A stretch of DNA of 64,000 bases, taken from positions 1 to 64,000 of the forward strand of contig NZ_MSIT01000014.1 of NCBI RefSeq assembly GCF_002094885.1, in the 5' to 3' direction. The notes beneath the pieces are model-generated. The model was not told where the DNA came from, did no database searches, and saw only the letters and a program-made list of their open reading frames with translations. Numbering within the stretch: the stretch's first letter is position 1; the number at the start of each line of letters is the position of its first letter. Source of the DNA: Salibaculum halophilum (GTDB lineage Bacteria > Pseudomonadota > Alphaproteobacteria > Rhodobacterales > Rhodobacteraceae). Shown one piece after another: positions 36,900-45,420 of this stretch. Position numbers and translations under genes: made by a program.

Positions 36900-37907
36900 T
36901 CAGGTCGCCGAGGAGGCGCGGCGCAACCGGCGAACGGCGTCGGGGCGGCGGACCATTTCCTCCTGCACCTCGTAGTCGAGGTGATGGCGCGCCTCGTGGC
37001 CCGGCAGCGTCTCGCCCAGCCGGGCGGCAAGCTCGCGGGGCAGGGCGGGGCGGGTCCGGCTGTCTACCAGCAGGGTCTCGGCGGCGATGCCCTCGGCATA
37101 GATGATCTGGTGATCGTCGAAGAGGAGCTGGAAGTAGTCCACGAAGCCGCCGTCCTGCTGGTAGACCGTTTCACCGTCGATCAGGTGGCGCACCTTGACC
37201 AGCACCTCGGCCCGGCCGGCGCCGATCTCGTCGCGCCGCTGGTAGATGAACAGCCGGTGCTCGGGCGACAAGAGCAGGTCGCGCGTGTTGAACAGCGCGC
37301 CCGCGCGGATCAGTACCGGGGCGAAATCGCCCACGGCGCGCAGCGTCATCTCGCCGATCCAGCGGATTTGCTGCGGGCCGCTGTCGCGCGTCAGGACCCG
37401 GTCGCCGGTCTTCAGGTCCTCGATGGGCACCTGTTCGCCCGAGGCCAGCGTGATATGGGTGCCACGGGCGAAGCTGACGAAGGCGACCTCGCCGAAACGG
37501 GCCGGGGCGCTTTCGCGGTCGGCGCCGACGAGCCGGTAGTCGCTTTCCGGGCGCAGCTGCGCCAGCGGCAGCAGCAGGACGTTGGCCGCCTCGTCGCCCT
37601 CGACCTCGACCATGACCAGCGCCTCGAGCGTGGTGCCGTCGGTGCCCATGAGGGTCAGGCAGCAATCGAGGTAGAGCGCATTGCCCGGCGTGCCGATCTC
37701 CGAGCCCGCCGCGACGCGCAGGCACTGCGCGCCCGTGTCCGGGCAATAGGCCAGCGCCAGGCGCCGGGCGCCCGGCGCCAGCTGATAGACGTCGTCCATC
37801 ACCAGCTCGTCGAGAAACGAGATCGGCTCGCCCTCGGCCACGCCGTCGCGCACGCGGAAGGCCTCGCTGGGGAAGACCGGGATGGTGTGGCTGGCAGCGG
37901 CGGTCAT
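36900..37907 (-). CDS. Hint-domain (Hint_2) protein with Ser in place of the catalytic Cys
   Basis: The 335-residue protein has an N-terminal part of unknown fold (1-140) and a Hedgehog/intein-type domain from about residue 142: FARGTHITLASGEQVPIEDL, then GDRVLTRDSGPQQIRWIG and LLLSPEHRLFIYQ, which holds the block-F-like His. The usual first residue of the domain is Cys; here Ser145 stands before FARGT. Relatives in Rhodobacterales often accompany secreted RTX-like proteins, but no partner or signal peptide is evident here. A good TTGACC promoter lies upstream. Confidence 0.8.
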   Translation of the reverse strand: MTAAASHTIPVFPSEAFRVRDGVAEGEPISFLDELVMDDVYQLAPGARRLALAYCPDTGAQCLRVAAGSEIGTPGNALYLDCCLTLMGTDGTTLEALVMVEVEGDEAANVLLLPLAQLRPESDYRLVGADRESAPARFGEVAFVSFARGTHITLASGEQVPIEDLKTGDRVLTRDSGPQQIRWIGEMTLRAVGDFAPVLIRAGALFNTRDLLLSPEHRLFIYQRRDEIGAGRAEVLVKVRHLIDGETVYQQDGGFVDYFQLLFDDHQIIYAEGIAAETLLVDSRTRPALPRELAARLGETLPGHEARHHLDYEVQEEMVRRPDAVRRLRRASSAT

Positions 37908-37948
37908 CTGTCCTCTGAAAGTTGTCTCTGGTGAATTGTGACAAAGCT

Positions 37949-37977
37949 ACATAAGGATTGGGGCGAAAACAGGTCAA
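37949..37977 (-). promoter_or_regulatory. Candidate promoter of the Hint-domain gene
   Basis: On the minus strand TTGACC (37977-37972) and TTATGT (37954-37949) are 17 bp apart, about 42 bp before the ATG, with AGAGGACAG as the ribosome-binding site. The -35 is strong and the -10 is poor. Confidence 0.4.
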
Positions 37978-38034
37978 CGATCAGCCAGTTCGATGGCGAT
38001 TGTATCACAGTGTGGAACGACAGGGAGTAACGCG

Positions 38035-38814
38035 ATGGACTACGGGATTCGGGGAAAACGGGCACTGGTCTGTGCGTCCTCCAAGGGGCTGGGGCGCGGC
38101 TGTGCCGAGGCGCTGGCCGAGGCCGGGGTGAACCTGATCCTCAACGCCCGCGGCGCCGAGGCGCTGGAGGCCACGGCCGCGGAGATACGCGCGGCACACG
38201 GGGTCGAGGTCGCCACCGTGGCCGCCGACGTGACAACGCCCGAGGGCCAGGACAGCGTGATCGCCGCCGCCGCGGGGGTCGATATCCTGGTGACGAATGC
38301 CGGCGGGCCGCCGCCGGGCCTGTGGACGGACTGGGATCGCGACGATTTCATCGCCGCGCTGGATGCCAACATGCTGGCGCCCATCGCGCTGATGAAGGCG
38401 CTGTTGCCCGGCATGATGGAGCGCGGCTGGGGCCGCGTCGTCAACATCACCTCGCAGTCGGTGAAATCGCCGATCCCCGTGCTGGGCCTGTCCAATTCGG
38501 CGCGCGCCGGGCTGACGGGCTATGTCGCGGGCACTGCGCGGCAGGTGGCCCCCCACGGCGTGACGATCAACAACATGCTGCCGGGCATCCATGCCACCGA
38601 CCGCGCCGACAGCCTCGACAAGGGCGTGAGCGAAAGCCAGGGGATCACGATGGACGAGGCCCGCGCCCAGCGGCAGGCCACGATCCCCGCCCGCCGCTAT
38701 GGCACGGCGCAGGAATTCGGGGCCATGTGCGCCTTCCTGTGTTCCGACAAAGCGGGCTTCATCGTCGGCCAGAACATCCTGCTGGACGGCGGCGCGGTGA
38801 ACGCCACGCTTTGA
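38035..38814 (+). CDS. SDR-family oxidoreductase lacking the classical YxxxK
   Basis: The 259-residue protein has the Rossmann signature ALVCASSKGLGRG, NAGGPPPG (the NAG motif) and the Ser of the active site in VVNITSQSVKSP. At the place of the catalytic Tyr-x3-Lys it reads GLSNSARAGLTGY, with neither Tyr nor Lys in register. The C-terminus GFIVGQNILLDGGAVN is typical of FabG-like SDRs. Cofactor binding seems intact, but conventional chemistry is doubtful. ATG 38035 follows CAGGGAG. It is divergent from the Hint gene. Confidence 0.85.
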   Translation: MDYGIRGKRALVCASSKGLGRGCAEALAEAGVNLILNARGAEALEATAAEIRAAHGVEVATVAADVTTPEGQDSVIAAAAGVDILVTNAGGPPPGLWTDWDRDDFIAALDANMLAPIALMKALLPGMMERGWGRVVNITSQSVKSPIPVLGLSNSARAGLTGYVAGTARQVAPHGVTINNMLPGIHATDRADSLDKGVSESQGITMDEARAQRQATIPARRYGTAQEFGAMCAFLCSDKAGFIVGQNILLDGGAVNATL

Positions 38815-38886
38815 CCTTGCCCCCCGGGCGCGGGGTTGCTATCTGCCCCTGATACCCGATTTTTTCGGTCGGATAACGAGGCGCAG

Positions 38887-39972
38887 GTGGCAGTGCAAAC
38901 CCCAAGGCTCGAGGTCAGGTCGCTGGTCAAGTCCTACCAGGGCCGGCGCGTCGTCGACGACGTGTCGCTGTCGGTGCAGCCGGGGCAGGTGACCTGCCTG
39001 CTGGGGCCCTCGGGCTGCGGCAAGTCCACCACGCTGCAGATGATCGCCGGGATCGAGATGCAGGACAGCGGCGAGATCTGGGCCGACGGCGCGCTGCTGT
39101 GCGACACGGTGCATCGCATCCCCCCCGAAGGGCGCGGCATCGGGCTGATGTTCCAAGACTTTGCCCTGTTTCCGCACCTGAGCGTCGCGCAGAACGTCGC
39201 CTTCGGGTTGCGCGGCCCCCGCGGCATCCTGCGCCGGCAGGCCGAGGCGCAGCTCGACAAGGTCGGGATGCTCGCCTATGCCGACACATACCCGCACGAA
39301 TTGTCGGGCGGCGAACAGCAACGCGTCGCGCTGGCGCGGGCGCTGGCGCCGAAACCCGCGATCATGCTGATGGACGAACCCTTCAGCGGGCTTGACAACC
39401 GCCTGCGCGACGGTATCCGGGATGAGACTCTGGACCTGCTGAAAGAGGCGGGCGCGGCGGTTCTGCTGGTCACGCACGAGCCGGCCGAGGCCATGCGCAT
39501 GGCCGACGAGATCGCCCTGATGCGCGACGGGCACATCGTCCAGCGTGGCGCCCCCTACAACATCTACAACACCCCCGTCGACAAGGAAGCGGCGGCGTTT
39601 TTCAGCGATATCAACGTGATCCGCGGCACCGCGCGCAACGCCCTGGTCGAGACCGCCTTCGGCCAGTTCCTGGCCCCCGGCACGCCCGACGGCACCGAAC
39701 TGGACATCGTGATCCGGCCCCAGCACCTGAAGATCGATTTCGACCGCGACGGGCGCGGCCCCAACCCCACCCCTGAGGACGGCACCCCGGCCCGCGGCGT
39801 GGTGGAGCGCGCGCGGTTCATGGGGTCCGAAAGCCTGGTGGAGTTTCGCATGGACTACGACGGCTCGCTGCTGCGGGCCGCGGTGCCCTCGGTCTTTCTG
39901 CCCAAGCCGGGCACGGCGCTCTGGCTGATGATCCGGCGCGACCGGTGCTTTGTCTTTGCCCATGCGCCCTGA
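38887..39972 (+). CDS. ABC transporter ATP-binding protein, iron(III)/FbpC-like
   Basis: The 361-residue ATPase has Walker A LLGPSGCGKSTT, Q-loop MFQDFALFPHL, signature HELSGGEQQRVALARAL, Walker B IMLMDEPFSGLD and H-loop VTHEP. The C-terminal TOBE-like domain (about 260-361) places it in the group that energises Fe3+, polyamine or sugar importers, closest in pattern to FbpC. No permease or binding-protein gene adjoins it, so the substrate is unknown. GTG 38887 is preferred; an in-frame start at 38836 would be in the SDR spacer. Confidence 0.85.
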   Translation: MAVQTPRLEVRSLVKSYQGRRVVDDVSLSVQPGQVTCLLGPSGCGKSTTLQMIAGIEMQDSGEIWADGALLCDTVHRIPPEGRGIGLMFQDFALFPHLSVAQNVAFGLRGPRGILRRQAEAQLDKVGMLAYADTYPHELSGGEQQRVALARALAPKPAIMLMDEPFSGLDNRLRDGIRDETLDLLKEAGAAVLLVTHEPAEAMRMADEIALMRDGHIVQRGAPYNIYNTPVDKEAAAFFSDINVIRGTARNALVETAFGQFLAPGTPDGTELDIVIRPQHLKIDFDRDGRGPNPTPEDGTPARGVVERARFMGSESLVEFRMDYDGSLLRAAVPSVFLPKPGTALWLMIRRDRCFVFAHAP

Positions 39973-40208
39973 GCGGCACAATCGCGCCTGCGCGGTTGCG
40001 TCACATCCGCCACGGCGGGCGCGAATCGCGGTAATGATGCAGTAATATCCGTTGGGCGGCCGGGGAACGGCCCGCTTGAAAACCGCCCCCGGCCCGCTTT
40101 AATCAATTGGGCGGGGCAATTGTGCCTTTCATCGGCGGCCATATGCCCCTAATCCTCGGGGCTGACGACCACATGCGGGCCGCATGGCCCACAGAGCGGA
40201 GAAATGAC

Positions 40209-40424
40209 ATGCTCAACAACATAGGCCTTCCGGGGCTTCTTCTGATCGCCATCGTCGTGCTGGTGCTTTTCGGGCGCGGCAAGATCTCGTCCCTGATGGG
40301 CGAGGTCGGCAAGGGCATCACCGCCTTCAAGAAGGGCGTGGATGACGGCACCAAGGAGCTTGACGCCGAGTCCGACGAGGTGGCCAAGAACGTCACCCCG
40401 GAAGACGAAGACACCAAAACCTGA
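40209..40424 (+). CDS. tatA: Sec-independent translocase subunit TatA
   Basis: TatA forms the pore-like assembly of the twin-arginine system for folded proteins. The 71-residue product has an N-terminal transmembrane helix ([21 protein letters not shown]) with the FGRGK hinge, an amphipathic helix ([20 protein letters not shown]) and an acidic tail. ATG 40209 gives the family start; the upstream in-frame codons come from the 236-bp spacer, which holds the GCGAATCGCGGTAA 14-mer at 40021-40034 and two CAATTG boxes. Confidence 0.95.
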   Translation: MLNNIGLPGLLLIAIVVLVLFGRGKISSLMGEVGKGITAFKKGVDDGTKELDAESDEVAKNVTPEDEDTKT

Positions 40425-40438
40425 TCGGCTGACGCAAC

Positions 40439-40903
40439 ATGCCTGATCTTGGCTGGACCGAGCTGCTGGTAATCGGAATCGTGGCGCTGATCGTGGTCGG
40501 CCCCAAAGACCTGCCCGGCCTGTTCCGCGCCTTCGGACGCTTCACCGGCAAGATGCGCCGCATGGCGCGCGAGTTTTCCTCGGCCATGAACGCCGCGGCC
40601 GACGACTCGGGCGTGAAGGACATCGACAAGACCATCCGCGCCGCGTCCAACCCGGCCAAGAGCGCGGCGGACGCCGTCCGGAGTTCCGCGAAATCCGCGA
40701 TGAAACCCGGCGGCGAGACCGAGCGCCTCTCGCAGGAGCGCAAGGAGGCCGCCGAGAAGATCCGCCAGAACGCCGCCCGCGTCGCCGAGGACCGCATGGC
40801 CCGCGAGGCCGCCGCGGCCGACACCGCCGGCGAGAGCGGCGCGGACGCGCCTGATGAGGATACCGGCGAGACCGCGCCCGGCCCCACGAAGGACAGCGCA
40901 TGA
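40439..40903 (+). CDS. tatB: Sec-independent translocase subunit TatB
   Basis: TatB recognises substrate together with TatC. The 154-residue protein starts MPDLGWTELLVIGIVALIVVGPKDLPGLFRAFGRF, with the conserved Glu in the helix and the GPKDLP turn that distinguish TatB from TatA. A charged helix and a disordered Ala/Glu-rich tail follow. It begins 14 bp after tatA and its stop overlaps tatC (ATGA). Confidence 0.95.
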   Translation: MPDLGWTELLVIGIVALIVVGPKDLPGLFRAFGRFTGKMRRMAREFSSAMNAAADDSGVKDIDKTIRAASNPAKSAADAVRSSAKSAMKPGGETERLSQERKEAAEKIRQNAARVAEDRMAREAAAADTAGESGADAPDEDTGETAPGPTKDSA

Positions 40904-41781
40904 GCACTGGCGACAGCACCGGCGACGAGATCGAGGACAGCGCCGCACCGCTGATCGAGCACCTGACCGAGCTGCGAACGCGGCTGATCCGGTCGGTCAT
41001 CGCCTTTCTGGTGGGCATGGTGATCTGCTTTACCGTCGCCACGCCGATCTTCAACTTCCTGACCGACCCGCTGTGCCAGGTCCTGGCCGAGCGCGGGCAG
41101 GATTGCGACCTGATCTTCATCTCGCCGCAGGAGGGCTTCTTCGTGGCGGTCAAGGTCTCGCTGCTGGGCGGATTCGCCCTGGCCTTTCCGGCGATCGCCC
41201 ACCAGATGTGGCGCTTCGTGGCCCCGGGGCTTTACCGCTCGGAACAGGGGGCGTTCCTGCCGTTCCTCGTGGCCTCGCCCTTCATGTTCTTTCTCGGCGC
41301 GGCCTTCGCCTTCTACGTGGTCACGCCGCTGGCCTATGATTTCTTCCTCGGCTTCCAGCAATTCGGACAGGCGGGCGAGGCGGTCGTCGACGAACAGGTC
41401 TCGCAGGGGCTTTCGGTGGTCTTCCAGGGCTCGGCGCAGGAATACCTGAACCTCACGATCAAATTCATCCTCGCCTTCGGGCTGTGCTTTCAACTGCCCG
41501 TGCTGCTGACGCTGATGGGCAAGGCCGGGCTGGTCAGCGCGCCGGGGCTGCGGCAGGTGCGCAAATACGCGGTGGTCGGTATCCTGGCGCTGGCGGCGCT
41601 GGTGACGCCGCCGGATGTCATCACGCAGGTGATCCTCTTCGTAGTGGTTTATGGTCTCTACGAAGTCTCGATCCAGCTGGTCGCGCGGGTCGAACGCAAG
41701 CGCGAGGAACGCCTGCGGGCCGAGGGCCTGTGGTTCGAGGACGACGCGGACGACGACGCCGGGGAGGACGCGGACAGGTGA
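40900..41781 (+). CDS. tatC: Sec-independent translocase subunit TatC
   Basis: TatC is the six-helix receptor for twin-arginine signal peptides. The 293-residue protein has APLIEHLTELRTRLIRSVIAF at the N-terminus (with the conserved Glu), FISPQEGFFVAVKVSLLGG, and APGLYRSEQGAFLPFLVASPFMFFLG with the Arg-binding region. The C-terminus is acidic (DDDAGEDADR). It overlaps both tatB and the following AAA+ gene by 4 bp. Confidence 0.96.
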   Translation: MSTGDSTGDEIEDSAAPLIEHLTELRTRLIRSVIAFLVGMVICFTVATPIFNFLTDPLCQVLAERGQDCDLIFISPQEGFFVAVKVSLLGGFALAFPAIAHQMWRFVAPGLYRSEQGAFLPFLVASPFMFFLGAAFAFYVVTPLAYDFFLGFQQFGQAGEAVVDEQVSQGLSVVFQGSAQEYLNLTIKFILAFGLCFQLPVLLTLMGKAGLVSAPGLRQVRKYAVVGILALAALVTPPDVITQVILFVVVYGLYEVSIQLVARVERKREERLRAEGLWFEDDADDDAGEDADR

Positions 41782-42623
41782 GCCGGGAGGAGGAGGCTCT
41801 GCTCCGCATCGCTGGGGCGCTGGAGCGCATGGCTCCGGCGCCCGTTCCGGCCCCCGATTTTCGTGCGGCGCAGGCCTTCGTCTGGCACCCCGATCCCGAC
41901 CGGCTGGTGGCCGTTGACCGGATCAACCGCGTCGAGATCGACCTGCTTCTGGGCATCGACCGGTCCCGCGACACCCTGCGCCGCAACACCGAACAGTTCG
42001 CCCGCGGCATGCCGGCCAACAATGCGCTGCTCTGGGGCGCGCGGGGGATGGGGAAATCCTCGCTCGTCAAGGCGGTGCACGGGGCGGTGGCCGCCGCGCA
42101 TCCGCAGCTCAAGATTGTCGAGATCCAGCGCGAGGACCTGCCAAGCATCGGCCGCTGCCTGGCGATGCTGCGCGGGCGCGCGGAGCGTTTCATCCTGTTC
42201 TGCGACGACCTGTCCTTTGCCAACGACGATCAGCACTACAAGGCGCTCAAGGCCGTGCTGGACGGCGGTGTCGAGGGGCGCCCCGAGAACGTGGTGCTCT
42301 ACGCGACGTCGAACCGGCGCCACCTGATGCCGCGCGACATGATCGAGAACGAACGCTCCACCGCCATCAATCCGGCGGACTCGGTCGAGGAAAAGGTCTC
42401 GCTGTCGGATCGCTTCGGGCTCTGGCTGGGCTTCCACCCCTGCGATCAGGAGGAGTTTCTTGCCATGATCGAAGGCTATTGCGCGGCCTACGGCGTTGCC
42501 GTCGATCCCGAAAGCCTGCGTGCCGAGGCGCTCGAATGGCAGGCCACCCGCGGCGCGCGCTCGGGCCGTGTGGCCTGGCAGTTCTTTACCGACCTGGCCG
42601 GGCGTCAGGGCGTGCGGATATGA
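41778..42623 (+). CDS. DUF815 family AAA+ ATPase
   Basis: The 281-residue protein matches DUF815: NNALLWGARGMGKSSLVKAVHG (Walker A), IVEIQREDLPSI, RFILFCDDLSFANDDQHYKALKAVLDGG (Walker B) and VVLYATSNRRHLMPRDM (sensor). The family is widespread and uncharacterised; it resembles AAA+ loaders and remodelling ATPases. GTG 41778 overlaps the tatC stop (GTGA), so it is probably made with TatC. A hairpin follows its stop codon. A functional link to Tat export is only an inference from this coupling. Confidence 0.88.
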   Translation: MSREEEALLRIAGALERMAPAPVPAPDFRAAQAFVWHPDPDRLVAVDRINRVEIDLLLGIDRSRDTLRRNTEQFARGMPANNALLWGARGMGKSSLVKAVHGAVAAAHPQLKIVEIQREDLPSIGRCLAMLRGRAERFILFCDDLSFANDDQHYKALKAVLDGGVEGRPENVVLYATSNRRHLMPRDMIENERSTAINPADSVEEKVSLSDRFGLWLGFHPCDQEEFLAMIEGYCAAYGVAVDPESLRAEALEWQATRGARSGRVAWQFFTDLAGRQGVRI

Positions 42624-42648
42624 CCGCATTTCCAGAAATTCGGTCGCC

Positions 42649-42672
42649 GATCAAAATTCTGGAATTTTGATC
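42649..42672. terminator. Hairpin between convergent DUF815 and LysM/M23 genes
   Basis: Perfect 10-bp arms, GATCAAAATT and AATTTTGATC, flank a CTGG loop. The right arm enters the stop codon of the leftward gene. It shares the core AATTCTGGAATT and the loop with the hairpin at 33544-33569. Confidence 0.65.
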
Positions 42673-43873
42673 ACGGCAGGTAGTCGGCCGGATTGACCCG
42701 GTCGGTGCCGTCGGCCACCTGCAACTGGAAGGTGCTGCTGTCGCCCGTCGCCGTAAGCCCGAGGGTCTCTCCCTGCGAGACGGAGTCGCCCTTGCTGACC
42801 GATATGTCGGCCACGCCGATATAGACGGTCGAGATATTGTTGCCGTGGTTGACCAGGATGAACTTGGTGCCGTTGACCTCTTCGCTGATCAGCCTGACTG
42901 TTCCATCGGCCGCGGCGCGTACCGCCTCGCCCGGGTCGGTCGAGAAGACGATGCCCCTGCTCTGCGGCGGATCGTACTCGCGGATGATGCTGCCCGAGAC
43001 CGGGTAGACCAGTGGCGCGTCGGTGGCCGCGGCGCTTTGGTCGCCGATATCGGGGCTGGGCGGCGGCGTTTCCGCGGCCCCGGTCTCGGGGCTGTCGGCC
43101 GGCAAAGGCTCGGCGGCGCTGGGCGGGGTGGGGGCCTGCGTCCCGCGGCCCGGTTCGGTCACCTCTTCGTCGGGTGGGGTCGGCGCGGTTCCCGTGGCGG
43201 GGATCAGCAGTTGCTGGCCCTCGCGGATCGTCATGTCCGCGCCCAGACCGTTCCACTCGGCCAGCCCACGCACCGGCACGCCGTACAGCCGGGCGATGGA
43301 ATAGGCTGTCTCGCCACGCTCGACCCGGTGGCGCAGGGGTTCCGCGCCTGCGGGCGCGCTTGTCTGGGGCTCTTCGGCAGCGGCGGGCGTCTGTTGTTGC
43401 GGCTCGGCGCGGTCGATCGCGTCCGCGGCGAGCGTGGTCACGTCCACCTCCGACGGAGGGCGGATCGGGCCGGTGCGCTCGGCGCCGGTGGCGGGCGAAG
43501 GTTCGGCGACGCGGCCGGGAAGGGCGACGATCTCGTCCCGGCGCAGCGGCGTATCGGGCTCGATGGCATTGTAGCGGGCCAGTTCCTGCGCGTTCAGCTC
43601 CAGTCGGCCGGCGATCTGGCGCACGGTCTCGCCCTGGCGGGCGACCACGACCTGGTAGCCGGGGTAGGAGATCACGCCGCGGTCGTCGGGCCGCGGGCGA
43701 TCGGGCAGGTCCGCGACCGATTGCGAGGTGTCGAACCCGCCGCCCAGGTCGCGCAGGTCAAGATCGGCGAGGTTGCCGTCGGCGTCGCAGGCGGCCAGCG
43801 CGATCAGCGCGGTTCCGGCCAGCACCAGACGGCCGGGCCGGACGGAAAAACGGGTCAACTGGGGCATGAACAT
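42671..43873 (-). CDS. LysM/M23 (LytM-like) lipoprotein, NlpD-type
   Basis: The 400-residue protein begins with a lipoprotein signal (VLAGTALIALAACDAD). Two LysM peptidoglycan-binding domains follow (VVARQGETVRQIAGRLELN and HRVERGETAYSIARLYGVP), then a Pro/Glu linker and a C-terminal M23 domain (about 295-400). The M23 zinc ligands are missing: the first HxxxD site reads FSTDPGEAV and the final HxH site reads FQLQVAD. It is therefore probably an amidase activator like NlpD or EnvC rather than a peptidase. It lies downstream of surE-pcm, the classical nlpD position. Confidence 0.85.
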   Translation of the reverse strand: MFMPQLTRFSVRPGRLVLAGTALIALAACDADGNLADLDLRDLGGGFDTSQSVADLPDRPRPDDRGVISYPGYQVVVARQGETVRQIAGRLELNAQELARYNAIEPDTPLRRDEIVALPGRVAEPSPATGAERTGPIRPPSEVDVTTLAADAIDRAEPQQQTPAAAEEPQTSAPAGAEPLRHRVERGETAYSIARLYGVPVRGLAEWNGLGADMTIREGQQLLIPATGTAPTPPDEEVTEPGRGTQAPTPPSAAEPLPADSPETGAAETPPPSPDIGDQSAAATDAPLVYPVSGSIIREYDPPQSRGIVFSTDPGEAVRAAADGTVRLISEEVNGTKFILVNHGNNISTVYIGVADISVSKGDSVSQGETLGLTATGDSSTFQLQVADGTDRVNPADYLP

Positions 43874-43944
43874 CTACTCGGTCCTCGGGGCTGGGCGATC
43901 ATTCCGGGCTCTGCGCCGCCTTTTTTGAAAAGTATAGGGGAAAA

Positions 43945-44580
43945 TCAGTCGGCGCCCAAGCCCCCGACCAGCGGAACGAAGCGCACCGGGCGCAGTTCCT
44001 CGTAGTCGAAGCCGTCGTCGCCGCGGGTCACGCGGATCAGCGATTGCACGGTGTCGGACTGGCCCACCGGCAGCACCATGACCCCACCGGGCTTGAGCTG
44101 GCCCAGCAGCGGGCCCGGCGGGTCCTCGGCGGCGGCGGTCACGACGATGCGGTCGAAGGGGGCCTGTTCGGGCAAGCCGTGGCTGCCGTCCGCGGTCATG
44201 GCGGTGATATTGGTCAGGTCCATGTCCTCGAACAGGGTGCGGGCCGCCTGCACCAGCCGCTTGTGGCGGTCCACCGTGTAGACCCGCCGCGCCAGGCGGC
44301 TGAGGATCACCGCCTGATAGCCCGACCCGGTGCCCACCTCCAGCACCTTGTCGCGCGGCTGCACCTTCAGGGCCTGGGTCATCAGCCCCACCACCGAGGG
44401 CTGCGAGATCGTCTGGCCGCAGGCGATGGGCAGTGGCATGTCCTCGTAGGCGCGGTCGGCGAAATGGCCCTTGACGAAGCGCGACCGGTCGGTGCGTTCC
44501 ATCGCGACCAGCGTGCGCGCATCCGTCACCCCCTTGGAACGCAGCGCGTAGACAAAGCGCATCTGCTGTTCCGGTGTCAC
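43945..44580 (-). CDS. pcm: Protein-L-isoaspartate O-methyltransferase
   Basis: The enzyme methylates isoaspartyl residues in damaged proteins to start their repair. The 211-residue protein has the family motifs [34 protein letters not shown] (SAM-binding) and [36 protein letters not shown] 44580 overlaps the surE stop codon (GTGA) and gives the expected length; in-frame codons further upstream are a surE shadow. The surE-pcm-nlpD order is widespread in Proteobacteria. Confidence 0.94.
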   Translation of the reverse strand: MTPEQQMRFVYALRSKGVTDARTLVAMERTDRSRFVKGHFADRAYEDMPLPIACGQTISQPSVVGLMTQALKVQPRDKVLEVGTGSGYQAVILSRLARRVYTVDRHKRLVQAARTLFEDMDLTNITAMTADGSHGLPEQAPFDRIVVTAAAEDPPGPLLGQLKPGGVMVLPVGQSDTVQSLIRVTRGDDGFDYEELRPVRFVPLVGGLGAD

Positions 44581-45365
44581 GACAGGGCCTCCTGCAGGGC
44601 GGTCAACCGGTCGTGGGCGGTCAGGTCGGCGCGCATGGGCGTGACCGAGATGTGCCCCTCCAGGTTGACGGCGGCATCGGTGCCCGGCGCGGTCGGTGCG
44701 TGCTGCGCGCCGCCCTTGATCCACAGGAACCGCCGCCCGGCCGGCGAATGCGTCGGCTCCACCGAAAAGCCGGTGTCGGGGCGAAAGCCCTGCGGCGCGG
44801 CCCGCGTGCCCTTGACCTGCGCGGCCGGCACGGGCGGAAAATTCACGTTGTAGAACAGCCGGTAATCGGCTCCGCTGTCCCAGGGCGCGCTGTCGAGCAG
44901 GGTGTGCACGGTGGCCACGCCGTGCACGGCGGCCGCCTCGAAGGGGTCGTCGGCCCCGGCGTTATCGGGGCCGTAGTATTGCGACAGCGCGACGGCGGGC
45001 AGGCCCTGCAGCGCCGCCTCCATCGCCCCGCCGATGGTGCCCGAATACATCGCGTTCTCGGCGGCGTTGTTGCCCCGGTTCACCCCCGAGAGCACGAGGT
45101 CGGGCCGGGCCCCGGCCATGACGTCGTGCAGCCCGGCCAGCACGCAGTCGGCAGGCGAGCCCTCGGCGGCGAAGCGGCGCTCACCAAGCTGCGCGATCAT
45201 GGTCGGATGGCTGTAGGAAATGCAGTGGCCGACGCCGGATTGCTCGAAGGCGGGGGCGACGGTCCAGACCTCGCCCTCGGGGCCGGCGATCTCGGTCGCG
45301 ATGGCGTGCAGGACCGCGAGGCCCGGCGCGTTGATCCCGTCGTCATTGGTGATGAGAATGCGCAT
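44577..45365 (-). CDS. surE: 5'/3'-nucleotidase SurE
   Basis: SurE is a metal-dependent nucleotidase and polyphosphatase linked to stationary-phase survival. The 262-residue protein begins [21 protein letters not shown] with the Asp pair that binds metal, and continues with [31 protein letters not shown], the family core. The length is normal. It is translated before pcm with a 4-bp overlap. Confidence 0.95.
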   Translation of the reverse strand: MRILITNDDGINAPGLAVLHAIATEIAGPEGEVWTVAPAFEQSGVGHCISYSHPTMIAQLGERRFAAEGSPADCVLAGLHDVMAGARPDLVLSGVNRGNNAAENAMYSGTIGGAMEAALQGLPAVALSQYYGPDNAGADDPFEAAAVHGVATVHTLLDSAPWDSGADYRLFYNVNFPPVPAAQVKGTRAAPQGFRPDTGFSVEPTHSPAGRRFLWIKGGAQHAPTAPGTDAAVNLEGHISVTPMRADLTAHDRLTALQEALS

Positions 45366-45420
45366 GTCGGCCCCCTTTTCGCGCCTGTCTATCCACGGCG
45401 CAGGCGGGCGGCAAGGCGTG

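Noticed and set aside
33293-37105. 1270-codon open frame on the plus strand
   Set aside because: It lies antisense to the helicase and prfC genes and spans their spacer. Its product is rich in Arg, His, Gly, Ala and Gln with no domain; it is open only because high-GC antisense frames lack stop codons.
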